Shown: positions 1-10,811, numbered from the stretch's first letter. The stretch is DNA of 64,000 bases from Clarkia xantiana subsp. parviflora (GCA_036873135.1 JAPTYO010000013.1:22565901-22629900), one strand, 5' to 3'. Program-made: numbers and translations. The notes: generated by a model not told the origin, from the letters alone.

Positions 1-1032
1 ACCTTACTTAGCCACCATTGTCATCCTTTCCCTTTTTTTTTCACACTTGGAGAGCAAGGAAAATTTTGGAGCACACCAAGGTAAGGGCCGGCCAAGAATT
101 CCGGTGAAGGGCCAGAAATTCTGACCAGCAGCTCCGGCGGGAGGCGACCACCGGCATGAGACGGAGGCGACAGGTGGGCCAGCGGATCGGGACGGCGACG
201 CGACTCCGAGCGGCTGACAGACAGAGGCGGCGCGGCGCGAGCAGGGCCAACGGAGGGCGGTAGCTGGACGAGTGGCGGCGTCGGGACTGGCTGGAGTTGG
301 CGACGGCGAGGCGAGGCGGCTCCGGCACGACGAGAAACGACCTCCGGTGACGGCAGGGTCCGACCTCCGGCGAGGGACTGATTTCCGGCGGTCTTCAAAC
401 TTGAAATCCGGACCCGTTTATCATATCGGGTCGGGTTTTCCTAATGTCCAATTTTTTCCTTCTCGTTACCGTATAAAATGTCGATACTTGCATTTCCGAT
501 ACTCGATTGCCGATGCTTGATTGAGTATGTGATTGTCGTGGTTAGCCGTAGTTAGTTGTGGATTTGGGGAAAAAATTTTGGCCGATCGTCCGGAGATAGT
601 TTCTTGTCCGATTAAACTATCCCCGTTTTGAATTTGATGTCGGGGCGCCATTTTGTGTGTTGATTTCCGTTGGGGGGCGTAATTGTAATTTTGCCCGGGA
701 ACTGACTCTTGGTTCGGACAAAATTGTCCGATTTGGTTGTCGTGGTGTCTTTGGTGCATGTTTGTTACCTTTGTTGGATGTCTTCGAATCTTTGGTTGTT
801 GTTGTTGGTCGAGTGCCGGGGTACTCCCGTTTTTTCGGAAATTTTCTTGTTTTGACATCTGTCATGCCGTGGAAGGTACTGTATTCCTGGTGGTGTCCCC
901 GCACACAGACTCTGCAGAGGCGTTACATCCTTCGAAGGATGAGTGAGTTTCTTTTCTCTTCTTTTCGTCGCATTACTTCCTTTCCTATTATTAGCTTAGT
1001 GTTGCGATCTGAGCCGGGGTGTTAGTCGAAAC
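1..1032 (+). other. GC-rich leader region of the element A antisense gene
   Basis: Bases 20-400 are GC-rich with many CCGGCG-like words; after about 420 the sequence becomes T-rich. Overlapping short ORFs on both strands show no recognisable protein. By position it is the promoter and 5' untranslated part of the antisense gene, with at least one leader intron: a T-rich stretch ends in an acceptor at 1025, just before the long coding exon. The first coding exon cannot be fixed; ATGs near 850 and 939 are candidates. Confidence 0.45.
472..478 (+). promoter_or_regulatory. Candidate TATA box of the element A antisense gene
   Basis: TATAAAA lies in a T-rich context about 550 bases upstream of the first long coding exon, in the same direction as the antisense gene. 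Element B has a TATA box at the matching place (44,088-44,095, minus strand). Position and motif are the only evidence. Confidence 0.4.
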
Positions 1033-3332
1033 TTGATTCGAACTTTGGGATTTCCTACTACCTTTGACTTAGGTCTCGCTGCTTTGTCGGAGAACCACCT
1101 GACTAGGTCTGATTATAACGAGCACGTTACCTTAGGTGATATCTGCCCCTTAGATGAGCCTCTATATCCCTTCCTCCCCTCCTTGGGGAATACCCGCCAG
1201 ACAGTGACAGAGCCTCCCAGGGGGAAGGTCGTTGTTTACCCTTCCCAGATCCGATCTGGACTGCGGCTGCCTTGCTGTGATGATCTTGTAGAGTTGAGTA
1301 GGTTCTTTAGGATCTCCCCTGTGAACCTTGCTCCTAGTGCTATCCGTGTCTGGGTGGGCTTTCGGGTGTTATGCCACTGGTACTCCTGGAAGTACTCACT
1401 GGTTTTGTTCCGCTGCTTCTATCGATTCCAATATCAGAGGAAGGTAGGCTTTGCGAGTTTTGTAACTCGGCATCCATCCCTCAAAGATTCCCGGTTTGCT
1501 GACTTTGGGTTGAGTGGGGTCGAGTGGGATACTTCTCTTCGCTTCGTGGCCCGGAGCGATAACTCAGCGAGCCACTGGGCCAAACACTATTTCTTCATTA
1601 CGGATCGGTATGTTACTTGGTCAGTCTTGAATGAGGATCGGTCAGACGGCTGGCCTGCCTTCGGGGAGTTCTCTTCCGCGGATTTAGATACTATGAAGGC
1701 CATCTATGAGAGCAACAGGACCCAGTCATACTGCCCTGTGTCCTTAGTGACTGAGACGGATCTTTATGAAGCAGGGATCAGTTTGACTCCTGACTCCGGG
1801 GGTTCGGTATGTTACTTAGTCTTCTCATCTGCATTTACTTTTTGCTTTTTTCTTGTAGGTTGGTTTCACGGGAAAACATATAACGTGCAGGCGGCACCGG
1901 TCGATCTGAGCAAGAGGAGGGCTCCATCTAGCTCTACCTTGAAGAAGTCTCCCATGCTTGGGAAAACTGCTGGGGCCTCTGGTATACTTCCTTCACTTTG
2001 CCCCCTTATGGTATACTTGTGTTTTTTCTTATCTTGTTTTTCTTGTATTGCTAGGGCACTCTCCCCTAGTGACCGAGAGGGTTGTCTCCGTAGGCAAAGG
2101 CTCTGGACCTTCTAAGTCCAAGTCGCGGAGGTCTGACTCTAAGGCCAGGGCCTCGGCTGTCAAGAGGAAGAAAGCTGCAGATCCTCCTCCGTCTGTTGTT
2201 CGTCATTCGACCCTGTCTCGCGACAAAGAGATGGTGGTCGAAGAGGCGCCTTCCCGTGGTGATGGTGGAGTGGTCACTGGTTCTCCATCCCCTGCCCCCC
2301 AGCCGAGGGCACGGCCGTCAGGTTTGATCGCCTTCCTGTCACTGATGCTTCTATGTTTGTATGTTTCTTTATCTTGCTTTGTTTGTATAGGTGGGCCTCC
2401 GGCTTTGAGTCGGAAGGATTTCACTCGCCTTACTGACGAGGATATCGTTGGGTCCGAGTGGACTCCTTTTGCTGGGTTAAAGGAGTTCCACCTTGATAGC
2501 GGGTCTTCCTTGCGCACCCCGGAGGTTGGTATCCGTGTGCTTCGCGGTGCCATCCCTCCTGGCGATCGTGCTGCTCAGCCTAAGTCTCCTGGGGAGACCC
2601 GGCGCTTCGTTCAGGGTGTACTTTCCCGTTATGTGCCTGTGAGTGGTTCCTCGCTTTCTTCCTTTTACCTTAATGTGGTTGCTTTTCCAGTTACTCATCT
2701 CTTGTTTAAAAATTCAGGGTATGTCTGACATGGTGAACATGTCATCCCTTGTGCTCGAGCTATCCGACGAGAAGAAGACTCTCGAGGACAGTCAGGTGTC
2801 CCAGAAGGCAGAGCTTGCTACTGCTACTGAGAAAGCACGCCTATCCGATCTGAAGATGCAGGAGCTCATGGACCAAGTGTCCTTACTTGAGACTACCGTA
2901 GGTAGCTTACGCCGGGAGGCTGAGGTCGCATCTTCACTCCATTCTAAGGAGTTGCGGAAATTAGAGGCAAGGTGCCGGGCAGAGGAGAGGACTGTCGCAG
3001 TGTCTGAGTACAAGGCTTCCTCTGCCTTTACTGTTGACTACAGTGTGCGGCTCACTCAGGAGATGAACCAGTTTGGTGAGTATCACGTTGATCATATTTT
3101 TCGCATTGATCCTCAGTTTCCGGTTGGCGATCTTGGTGATTTTGGACCGTACGCTAGTGGCTACATGGCTGTCCTTAGGGGTCAGGCTGCTGTTGCAGAC
3201 GAGCCTGCCCCTACACAGGTGGATGCTATGCCTGTGGATATTGACACTTCGGACTCTTCCTCCTCTTCCTCCATCTCTGCTGGTGGTTCGGCCTCAGGGG
3301 GTCAGGGTGACTCCCCAGAGGGCTCTGGTTGA
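1033..3332 (+). CDS. Antisense spliced gene of element A (PF04195-type 'putative gypsy transposase')
   Basis: This gene runs opposite to gag. Its core (about codons 60-260 from 1033) aligns with the antisense gene of element B, sharing blocks such as SQIRSGLRLP / GQISAGIRFP and LVLFRCFYRF / LLLFRTFYGM. This is the plant family called putative gypsy-type transposase; its biochemical role is not established. The tail is a heptad-rich coiled coil (about 2727-3010) followed by an acidic, Ser/Gly-rich end. Reading frames change along the gene, and intron-like segments restore one frame: 1807-1890 (84 nt), 1982-2054 (73 nt), 2322-2390 (69 nt) and 2639-2717 (79 nt; acceptor at 2690 also possible). 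All begin GT and end AG, and their lengths fit the observed frame changes. The spliced product from 1026 would have roughly 665 residues. The true start lies upstream and is unresolved; 1033 is a TTG, not an ATG. Confidence 0.72.
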
Positions 3333-3756
3333 TGTATTGACATCTTTCTATCTTTGTATATATGACCATACTCTTTCTCCCCTTTGATGGGTTGAGTATC
3401 TTTTGGGTTTGCTGTGGGATTTCGTGATGTTTTCCTTTGTCGTATTGTGTTGTTGGCTGTGTGGTTCACTTGTCTTTTCATGGGTACTTCGTATGCTTTT
3501 GTATGTACTCCTTTGATTATGGACTCTTCTCTTGGTGTGTTTCCTTTACTTATCCTTCTTTTGAGTTTTCCTTCATTTATCCTTCTTTTGTGTTTTCCTT
3601 CATGCCATACCTGCTATTACATCAAGAAAAAACATTATGTGTTCTTCATGCCTCTTTACTTTGAAATTACTTTCTCATGGGATCCTTCTTAGTATGGTGT
3701 AATGATCTCTTCTGATACCCTTTGAATGGTATGTATGGTGTTGCTAGACCAAAGAT
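3333..3756 (+). other. T-rich 3' flank of the antisense gene
   Basis: This stretch follows the TGA at 3330 and is T-rich, with a short direct repeat of a CCTTCATTTATCCTTCTTTTG-like word near 3545-3600. It is probably the 3' untranslated region of the antisense gene. ORFs here lack any recognisable motif. Confidence 0.4.
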
Positions 3757-4800
3757 ACGCTCTTGGTGGGCGTTGAATACTGTTCACGAGATACGCTCCC
3801 GGAGGGCACCAGTAGTTAGACCAAAGATACGCTCTTGGTGGGCGTCGAAACTGTTCGCGAGATACGCTCCCGGAGGGCACCAGTAGTTAGACCAAAGATA
3901 CGCTCTTGGTGGGCGTCGAAACTGTTCGCGAGATACGCTCCCGGAGGGCACCAGTAGTTAGACCAAAGATACGCTCTAGGTGGGCGTCGAAACTGTTCGC
4001 GAGATACGCTCCCGGAGGGCACCAGTAGTTAGACAAAAGATACGCTCTAGGTGGGCGGTTAATACTGTTCACGAGATACGCTCCCGGAGGGCGTCGAAAC
4101 TGTTCACGAAATACGCTCCCGGAGGGCACCAGTAGTTAGACCAAAGATACGCTCTAGGTGGGCGGTTAATACTGTTCACGAGATACGCTCCCGGAGGGCG
4201 TCGAAACGGTTCACGAGATACGCTCCCGGAGGGCACCAGTAGTTAGACCAAAGATACGCTCTAGGTGGGCGTCGAACTGGTAGTTTGAAATCTACCTCAA
4301 GATACGCTCTTGGGGGCGTCGAATCTGGTAGTGTTTTTTCTACCTCAAGATACGCTCTTGGGGGCGTCGAATCTGGTAGGTTGCAAATCTACCTCAAGAT
4401 ACGCTCCTGGGGGCGTCGAAGGTCGTAGTTTTAGAAACTACTCTCAAGATACGCTCTTGGGGGCGTCGAAATTCGTAGTTTTTGGAAACCACTCTCAAGA
4501 TACGCTCTTGGTGCGTCGAAGGTCGTAGTATAGAAACTACTCTCAAGATACGCTCTTGGGGGCGTCGAAGGTCGTAGTATGAAAACTACTCTCAAGATAC
4601 GCTCTTGGGGGCGTCGAAGGTCGTAGTATAAAAACTACTCTCAAGATACGCTCTTGGGGGCGTCGAAGGTCGTAGTATGAAAACTACTCTCAAGATACGC
4701 TCTTGGGGGCGTCGAATCTGTTCGCGGGATAGGCTCCCGGAGGGCACAGGTTTCGTAGTTTTTGGAACTACTCTCAAGATACGCTCTTGGTGGCGTTGAA
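3757..4800. repeat. GATACGCTC minisatellite of element A
   Basis: About 1 kb of tandem repeats is built on the core GATACGCTC. In the left half (3757-4270) a unit of about 71 bp holds two cores, one followed by TTGGTGGGCGTCGAA and the other by CCGGAGGGCACCAG. In the right half (4290-4800) the unit shortens to about 50-60 bp with the form CAAGATACGCTCTTGGGGG. Apparent ORFs here are by-products of the repeat. It sits between the sense ORF and the antisense gene, as the arrays of element B do. Confidence 0.92.
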
Positions 4801-5070
4801 GGTGTTGTTGACTTGACGTCATATCTGTGTAAGGATAACTCAATGATTATATCATCTCCTTCTTTAAAAAATACTTTTGAGTAACTTCTACTCCCTTAAG
4901 AGCATTCATGTTTTTTTTGTACACATGGGGTGCCTTGGGGGGGATCAAGACACCCTTTGGAGGAAATCAAAGATAGTTGTAGAGTTGGAGTAACTTCGTG
5001 AGTTCTCCTTCTCAAAAGTTGTTTTTGGAAAACTTAGAAACCTTGAACATGCAAAGTGCTGAATATGAAA
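4801..5070. other. Non-coding spacer
   Basis: AT-rich spacer between the minisatellite and the stop codon of the sense ORF of element A. No gene, repeat or polymerase remnant is visible, which supports the conclusion that pol is absent. Confidence 0.5.
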
Positions 5071-8000
5071 CTAAGGATATGGGGTGGTCAGTTTGTCTGT
5101 TGCCACGAACTCCTTTAGGCCTCCATTGTAAATCATCTCCTCCACTTCTATCTTTAGCACCATGCAGCTGTTAGTCTGATGCCCCCAGGTCCCATGGTAC
5201 TCACACCATCCCTGTGCATCTCTTCCTAGGAAGGCCTTGCCCTCTTCTCTGCATGTGGGTAGCTCTTCCTTGAGGTATTTTTGAAAAAGTTCTTCTATGC
5301 TCACTGTAAGGGGTGTGAATTTGAAGTTTACACCTCCTTCCAGTGTATCAGTCTCTCTTTCTTTCTCCGGGACTTCCTCCGGCTGTTCCATCTCCTTTGC
5401 AAATGCCTTGTCTAGCTTTTCTTTGAGCTCCCTCATCGTGCTTGTCATGACCATCTCATAAAGGCCTCCATATGCTTCAAATGAGTTTGGATGCATGTTT
5501 CTAGTGAAGGCTCTGACGGCTTCCCTTCTTGTGATGTCCATGTTGGCACCATAATTGGAGAACCTTTCGAAGTAGCTTGACATTGGCTCCCTCGGCATTT
5601 GCTTGATGTCATCAATGTGTCGGAAGCCTCTTATGATGGAGTCCCTTGTTCTTTTTCCTTGTGCGCTTTCTGGTTGCCAAGGTATGCTTGTTACCTTTAC
5701 AGCCTTGCTCATGTGTCTCTTCTTAGCCATTCTTTGAAAAAATTGTCTGCTCAGGCGGAGTGCAACTCCGTTTTTCATTTTTGTTTCCCTTTGTTTCCTC
5801 CTTATCTTCTTGTTGGCTTGGTTGGTCTCTACCATGACCATTGCCACTGTGTCTGTCCTGTGTGATCCACGTCTCATGGAGTTCACGTAGCACTGCCTTG
5901 CAGTGCGTTGGTCGCCCAAGACTTCTCCAATTCCATTCTCAGTGATGTACTTCAATTTCTGGTGTACGGTAGATGACACGATTTCATATGGATTTATGGT
6001 TGTTCTTCCTAGGATCCCGTTGTAGGCTCCCAAGCTTTCAACCACCAAGAAGTTAATGTTCACCTTCAGCTGTGTCCATCCTTGGCCCATGGTCACTGGC
6101 AGGGTTATCATTCCCAGGGGGTAACTTGTTGCCCCTGAGAAGCCAACCAGAGGGAAGTTGACTGGTTTGATGTCTGCCTTTGTTTTCCCTATTTCCTCTA
6201 GGACTCTTAGGCTTAGGAGGTCTGCCGAGCTGCCCCCATCTACCAGTATTCTCTTTACATCAAAATTATCAATGTCTATCGTGATGACTAACGCATCGTC
6301 ATGTGGGAAGACAATGTGGCTTTTGTCCTTCTCCGAGAATTCAATCTTCATCTCCTCTCCTTCTCGTGGCCTTTTTCTCCACCTTGGCACTGAACTCAGT
6401 TTTGATGCGTAAACCTCCCTTGCATTAGCAGTTGGGCCACCTGATGCCACTCCTCCGTGTATCATGTTTATGGTTCCCCTCTTGTTGGGTGGAGGATTGT
6501 AGTCTACCTTGCTTTTGCCTTTGTCCCTGTATGATGGGCCTAACTGTATGCTGTTGCCCCCATGATCCACGAACTGCTTTAGTTCTCCCCTTTGGATGAC
6601 ATTGTTGATGCTTAGCTTTAGGCTGAAGCATTCGTTCGTGTCATGCCCGTATGCTTCATGGTTATCACACCATCTGTCCTTGTGTGTCCCCACCATTGGG
6701 GCTCTCCACCTTGCAGGGGGTGACCAGAGTTTCTGATTTCGCATCTCTTTTAGGACAGTTGCTGGGGTGGCGTTCAATGGGATGAACTTGATGATGTTGA
6801 TTTCCCTAGCCTTCAGTGGTTCGCCCATCTGATTTCTTTGCTGGGGCGGACGCCATTCCTGCTGCCTTATGTGTTGAGGTGCTTGAGGTGGCTTTCCTCT
6901 ATTCGGCTTTGCATTGTCTTCCTTAGCTGCTTGAATCTTGGCTTTCTTACTTGCTCTGTGCCTCTCCAGGTCTATATGGGTTTTTACTCTCCCTGCTAGC
7001 TCCTCTAAGGTGCTTGCTGGTTTCTTGGCCATCTTTTCTGCCAGCTTGGACCCGAAGCGGCCTAGGTTTCTAATGAAGGCTCGTATTATCTCACCCTCAG
7101 TGATGTCGCCCTGGATGTCTGCTATGTTTTGGTTAAACCTAGTGTAGTAATTGGCCAAAGATTCATCATTTTCTTGCTTCACATCATCGATGGAGCCTGT
7201 TCCTTTGAGGAGCTTCCTTTCTCCTAGATATCTCTGAAGAAATTTCGCCTTTAGCTGCTTCCATGAGTGGATGCTCTCAGAGGGTAGGCTAAAGAACCAG
7301 TGTGAGGCCACCCCCGATAGGGTGTTTGGAAATAGGAGTGCCTTGTATCTTTCATCAGTAGTTCTCCCAAATAGGGAGGCTTCATGCTGTTGAATATGTT
7401 CCAAAGGGTCTCCCTTGCCATTGTACTTTGCAATCTGGATTGTATGCAGTGAGTCCGGCACCTTGCTCATCTCCAATTCCCTCGTGAAGGGGTGGTTCGT
7501 TTTGTCACTTAGATAATGTAAGCCGTGTTTCTTTGACTCATTCATTTTCCTTGTTATCATTGCCTCTATCTCTTCTGGAGTGATCAACGCCGGTGTCGGA
7601 GTGTAATCTCTTTGATAGCCTCCGTAGTTATAGATTGGGCTTGCCGGGATCCCTTGTCCGTGTTGGTACGGACTGTAGGTGTATCCTTGGTGTCCCTGCT
7701 GGGGTGCTTCATAGAATTCTTGCCTCCTTGGAGGTCTTGCTTGTCTGTCCGCCCCCAGTGGGGTGTAAGCCCTGGCGTTCTGTTGTTGCCTAGGAGGCAC
7801 GAATTGCTGCCTTCCCTCTGGGGGTGGCTCTTGGTAATTTCTTCTTTGCTCCTCTCGCTGCCCTGCTCGAGGGTGCGAGTGGCGTTCTTCCGTTGGGATC
7901 TGTTCCTCTTCATGAGCTTCTGTATGTGCCTCCTATGTGTATGCCGGCCTTGTGTATGTTGTGTGGGCGCGGTTGTCATTCCTTTGTGCCGGCATCCCAT

Positions 8001-8316
8001 ACGGATATCCTTGGGGTTGCGCCTCATAGTAATATCCCTCAGGAGGTGTCGTGTGTTGGGATGGCACTCTCTGTTGCTCCCTCTCTCTCTGTGGCCTCCT
8101 TGCCAAAGGGGTTGAGGCTGTGGAGGACTCAGCCTCAGCTGGGCGTGAGGGTCCTCCCTCCTGGTTGTTGGGCTGGGGAGCCTGTGGGGTTACTTGAGGT
8201 TCTGATTGCACAGGCAGTTTCCCTGGGTTAGGCTGCCTTGCTGGAGGTATAGGCTCTCTCCCTCGCCTATTGCCCCCAGGTGGGCGGTGGTGCCTAGACA
8301 CCATGCTGTTCGTCAT
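5071..8316 (-). CDS. Gag-protease-gag polyprotein of element A (one in-frame stop)
   Basis: One frame of about 1080 codons starts at the ATG at 8316, just inside the primer binding site, and is broken only by a TAG at 7933-7935. Numbering from the Met at 7800: retrotransposon capsid about 110-290 (contains HWFFSLP); a zinc-knuckle variant Cys378-x2-His-x4-His-x4-Cys391; and an aspartic protease with the active-site motif DGGSSAD at 521-527 and a downstream ILGRT. In most Tat elements reverse transcriptase would follow. Here residues about 690-909 are a second, divergent gag C-terminal half: a HIDDIKQ segment resembling SIDDVKQ of the first copy, RAFTRNM resembling RAFIRNL, and a second knuckle Cys866-x2-His-x4-His-x4-Cys879. 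Gag packages RNA and the protease matures the particle; the role of the extra gag is unknown. Confidence 0.88.
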
Positions 8317-8349
8317 TGCTCTTGTTATTGCCAGGCTTTCTGTCCGAAG

Positions 8350-8367
8350 CCCACAGACGGCGCCAAG
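8350..8367 (-). other. Primer binding site of element A
   Basis: On the minus strand CTTGGCGCCGTCTGTGGG follows the LTR end CTAACA directly. Element B has nearly the same sequence after its 5' LTR (TTTGCGCCGTCTGTGGG). The first nine bases TGGCGCCGT match the 3' end of a plant tRNA-Asp; the remainder does not, so the primer tRNA is not certain. Confidence 0.7.
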
Positions 8368-9060
8368 TGTTAGGTTCCGAGTCTAGGGTCAACGGGCGGT
8401 CGACTTAAGTCTCGTTCCTCACTGGAGATGTTGCGGATTCGGTGCTTTCGGGTTGTGCTGTCCTAGCTTGTGTCCTTCCGTCCTTAGCTTCTCTTCTCTT
8501 CTCGCCCTACAAGAGGGGCAATACCAGGCACAGAGGGGGGGTGGTGCCTGATGAACCCTCTCCGATGCCTAAGTCAGTACGGTTTTAGAGAGATAAAGCT
8601 AGAGAGATGTCAGAGCAAAATTATGCAACTCGCCAAGATCCCCAAATGAATAGTGGAAGGGTTGTATTTATAGGCAACGGTGTCATTAAGGTGGCTTAAT
8701 GACATCGTTAACCTTTAAACACAATTAATTAACATTTAAACACGTAATTAAGACCTTAGGGTACGGAAAGGGTTGGCGGAAATAAACCGAGTATGGGAGT
8801 CTAAAAACAGTGTCGGGGCCCTTGGGGGGAGGAAAATCCGACCCCCAAGGGTAGGGGTTGGGTGTGGCCACCCAACCCCTCCTAGGGGAGATAGGGTTGG
8901 CCAACCCTATCCCCCCTAGGGGAGATCGGGTTGGCCAACCCTATCCCCCCTAGGGGAGATCGGGTTGGCCGACCCGATCTACCCTAGGGGAGATCGGGTT
9001 GGTCCACCCGATCTCCCCTCGGGTGTGGCCACCCGACCTCACCTAGGTGAGTCTAACTCG
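8368..9060 (-). repeat. 5' LTR of element A
   Basis: The inner end is certain (plus-strand TGTTAGGTTCC at 8368 is the complement of a CA end and abuts the primer binding site). A TATAAATA box on the minus strand lies at 8665-8672, so RNA would start near 8640. U3 contains the tandem near-palindromes listed separately. The outer end is uncertain because the partner LTR is outside the window. Confidence 0.65.
8858..9030. repeat. Near-palindromic 34-bp repeats in U3 of element A
   Basis: About four units of roughly 34 bp, each with GGGTTGGCCAACCC or a close variant flanked by CTAGGGGAGAT and its complement. Each unit is almost self-complementary. A related palindrome (GTGTGGCCAC) lies at both edges. 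The position in U3 upstream of the TATA box suggests promoter function or a structural role. Confidence 0.8.
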
Positions 9061-9401
9061 GCCGGACGAGTATTTTGGCCTCGTCCGGACCGTTGGTGTC
9101 TTCGCGCGGTGTTCGGGTTGAAGTTTCGATTTACAATCATTAACGGGGTGATCAAAATGAAACGATTCGGAAGTCAACGGGTTCAAATTGGGCGTATATC
9201 CATCACTTGTTATTTTCACTTGTTCTTTAAAAAATTCATGTTGACTTTCAGTGGTATCTCTCATTTATATAGGAACTGAATCACTTTTTTTTATCCATTA
9301 TATGTAATATAGTAACCCCATTTAGATTCAACTATATATATATAAGAGTATTAACTCACATGTAATTTGGTTTAAGTTTCAGGAGGAGATATGTAAAAGT
9401 C
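9061..9401. other. Boundary region beside element A
   Basis: Sequence from the end of the recognisable LTR palindromes to the MITE. The first part may still be LTR. From about 9290 it is AT-rich with a short TA run. No gene or repeat is recognised. Confidence 0.4.
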
Positions 9402-9877
9402 TAGGGCTGGCGATGGTGAGGGTATGGTGCGAATAGTACTAATACCATAACTATACCATATTTTTTTCACTAATACCATAACCATAACCATAACCACTGC
9501 GGTTATGATTCTTCGTACCATAACCATAACCATAACCATGGTTTTTAACCACGATTAAACCATTTAACCACAATCATTCAAACTAATACAACATCATTGT
9601 TTCATACAAGAAAAGTAAATACACATTCATTGTTTCATACACGAAATCTAAATTAAACATAACTTCATTTTTTTACTCAATTAAAAAAACACATCTTCAG
9701 TTGGCTATCACTTGCGATCATCGATCCTCATTCGCCATCACTTACAATCGTGGTTACCTAATAATAAGAAATATAGACAAAAAAATGGCGGGTGGGAAAG
9801 AGAACAGAATAAGAATTATAATATTTGAATAATTAAAGTATAATAATAATGTATATATATAACAATATAGGTATTAG

Positions 9878-9920
<43 letters not shown>

Positions 9921-10108
9921 TTATATATATAGAGGTGATGGTTATAACCGCGGTTATAGACTGAATACCATAACCACAACCATAACCATTGCGGTTACAA
10001 GATTCATCGCCATAACCGCCCCTCACCATAATGGTGCGGTTAACCATTGCGGTAAATGGTGCGAATAACCATGGTTATTTGATTTTCACCGCACCATTGC
10101 CGGCCCTA
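9402..10108. mobile_element. hAT-like MITE with ATAACC subterminal repeats
   Basis: The left end TAGGGCTGGCGATGGTG is inverted at the right end (complement TAGGGCCGGCAATGGTG). TGTAAAA occurs next to both ends (9392-9398 and 10,109-10,115), though on the left it is separated from the terminus by three bases, so the target duplication is imperfect. Inside, subterminal blocks repeat ATAACC/GGTTAT many times on both sides of a (TA)n tract at about 9877-9915. There is no ORF. The TAGGG termini and subterminal repeats are typical of non-autonomous hAT elements. Confidence 0.7.
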
Positions 10109-10134
10109 TGTAAAACTAGTATTTATGAGCCAAC

Positions 10135-10460
10135 CACTATAAGAAAATGTGTGTTTGTACACAAACAAATTGGTGTGCAAGTTGTGTGTACACACGTATA
10201 CACTCGGATTCTGCACTAAATAAACCGTGTAGAATCTAGAGGTGATGATCCGTGTGTATATAGTCGTATGGAATTCGTGTGTGTTAACACATTGCACACT
10301 GAAATATAGTGTGTATGTTGTGTGGACATATTCAGTGTGTAATGTACACACGGAAATTGTTGTGTACTCCGAAAGGAAGTACACTTAACTTCCACACCGA
10401 CATGCCAATTACCGTGTGGAATCTGAGTGCAATGTCAACATAAGAATTTGTTATGTTGAC
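10135..10460 (+). mobile_element. Orphan CACTA-type terminus
   Basis: CACTATAAGAAAATGTG resembles the CACTACAAGAAAA terminus of plant En/Spm (CACTA) transposons. It is followed by about 300 bp with many short direct and inverted GTGTGTACACAC-like words, as expected for subterminal transposase-binding repeats. No matching right end (TTTTCTTGTAGTG-like) was found, so this looks like a truncated end. Confidence 0.45.
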
Positions 10461-10811
10461 ACATATTTGATCAAGTTCTCCGTTACTAATTGTCTCTTAT
10501 GGAATTGTTCATATTTCATACAATTTATCCCATTTAGATACAAAACTTTTGATTCAAATGTTGGTCTTTAGTATTACATTTGTAGTTCCAAATACGATTC
10601 ATTTAGTAACCAACAATTTAAACTCTATTTAAAATATTTAGTATTGCATTTTTAGTTTCAAAATGGACAAAGTTGGTTTGGTTTACATCGTTGACTATCC
10701 GACCGGATGAGTTTGCGGCTAACTCGGTTAATGAATGGATCGCCAAGATAAAACATGCTCCAAGTGTAGGAAAGAAGGAGAGGGAGGAGGGATGGTCGTT
10801 AAACGGGCTAG
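10461..10811. other. Flank of element C; possible LINE remnant
   Basis: AT-rich sequence to about 10,660, then a more balanced stretch up to the LTR of element C. The LINE-type RNase H relic at 15,046-15,399 is the other side of the same insertion site, so the last 150 bases may belong to that LINE, but I cannot align them to a protein. Confidence 0.35.

Larger units (their letters stand above)
1..9060 (-). mobile_element. Element A: pol-less Tat-type Ty3/gypsy LTR retrotransposon
   Basis: Read on the minus strand the order is 5' LTR (from about 9060 down to 8368), primer binding site, gag-protease-gag ORF (8316-5071), minisatellite (4800-3757), and an antisense spliced gene on the plus strand (about 1026-3332). 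The 3' LTR would lie to the left of the window. There is no reverse transcriptase, RNase H or integrase, and only about 270 bases separate the sense ORF from the minisatellite, so pol is really absent. Gag, protease and antisense-gene sequences are close in type to those of element B, which places A in the Tat group. It must depend on proteins of another element to move. The outer end of the 5' LTR is unresolved between about 9040 and 9280. Confidence 0.85.

Noticed and set aside
1..400. Overlapping plus- and minus-strand ORFs at the left edge
   Set aside because: Low-complexity GC-rich sequence; no recognised motif and no splice logic linking them to the antisense gene.
3689..4843. Minus-strand ORFs of 60-85 residues with repeated RPPRAYL/PPGAYL segments
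   Set aside because: They are read-through of the GATACGCTC minisatellite, without a domain, and frame openness follows from the unit length.
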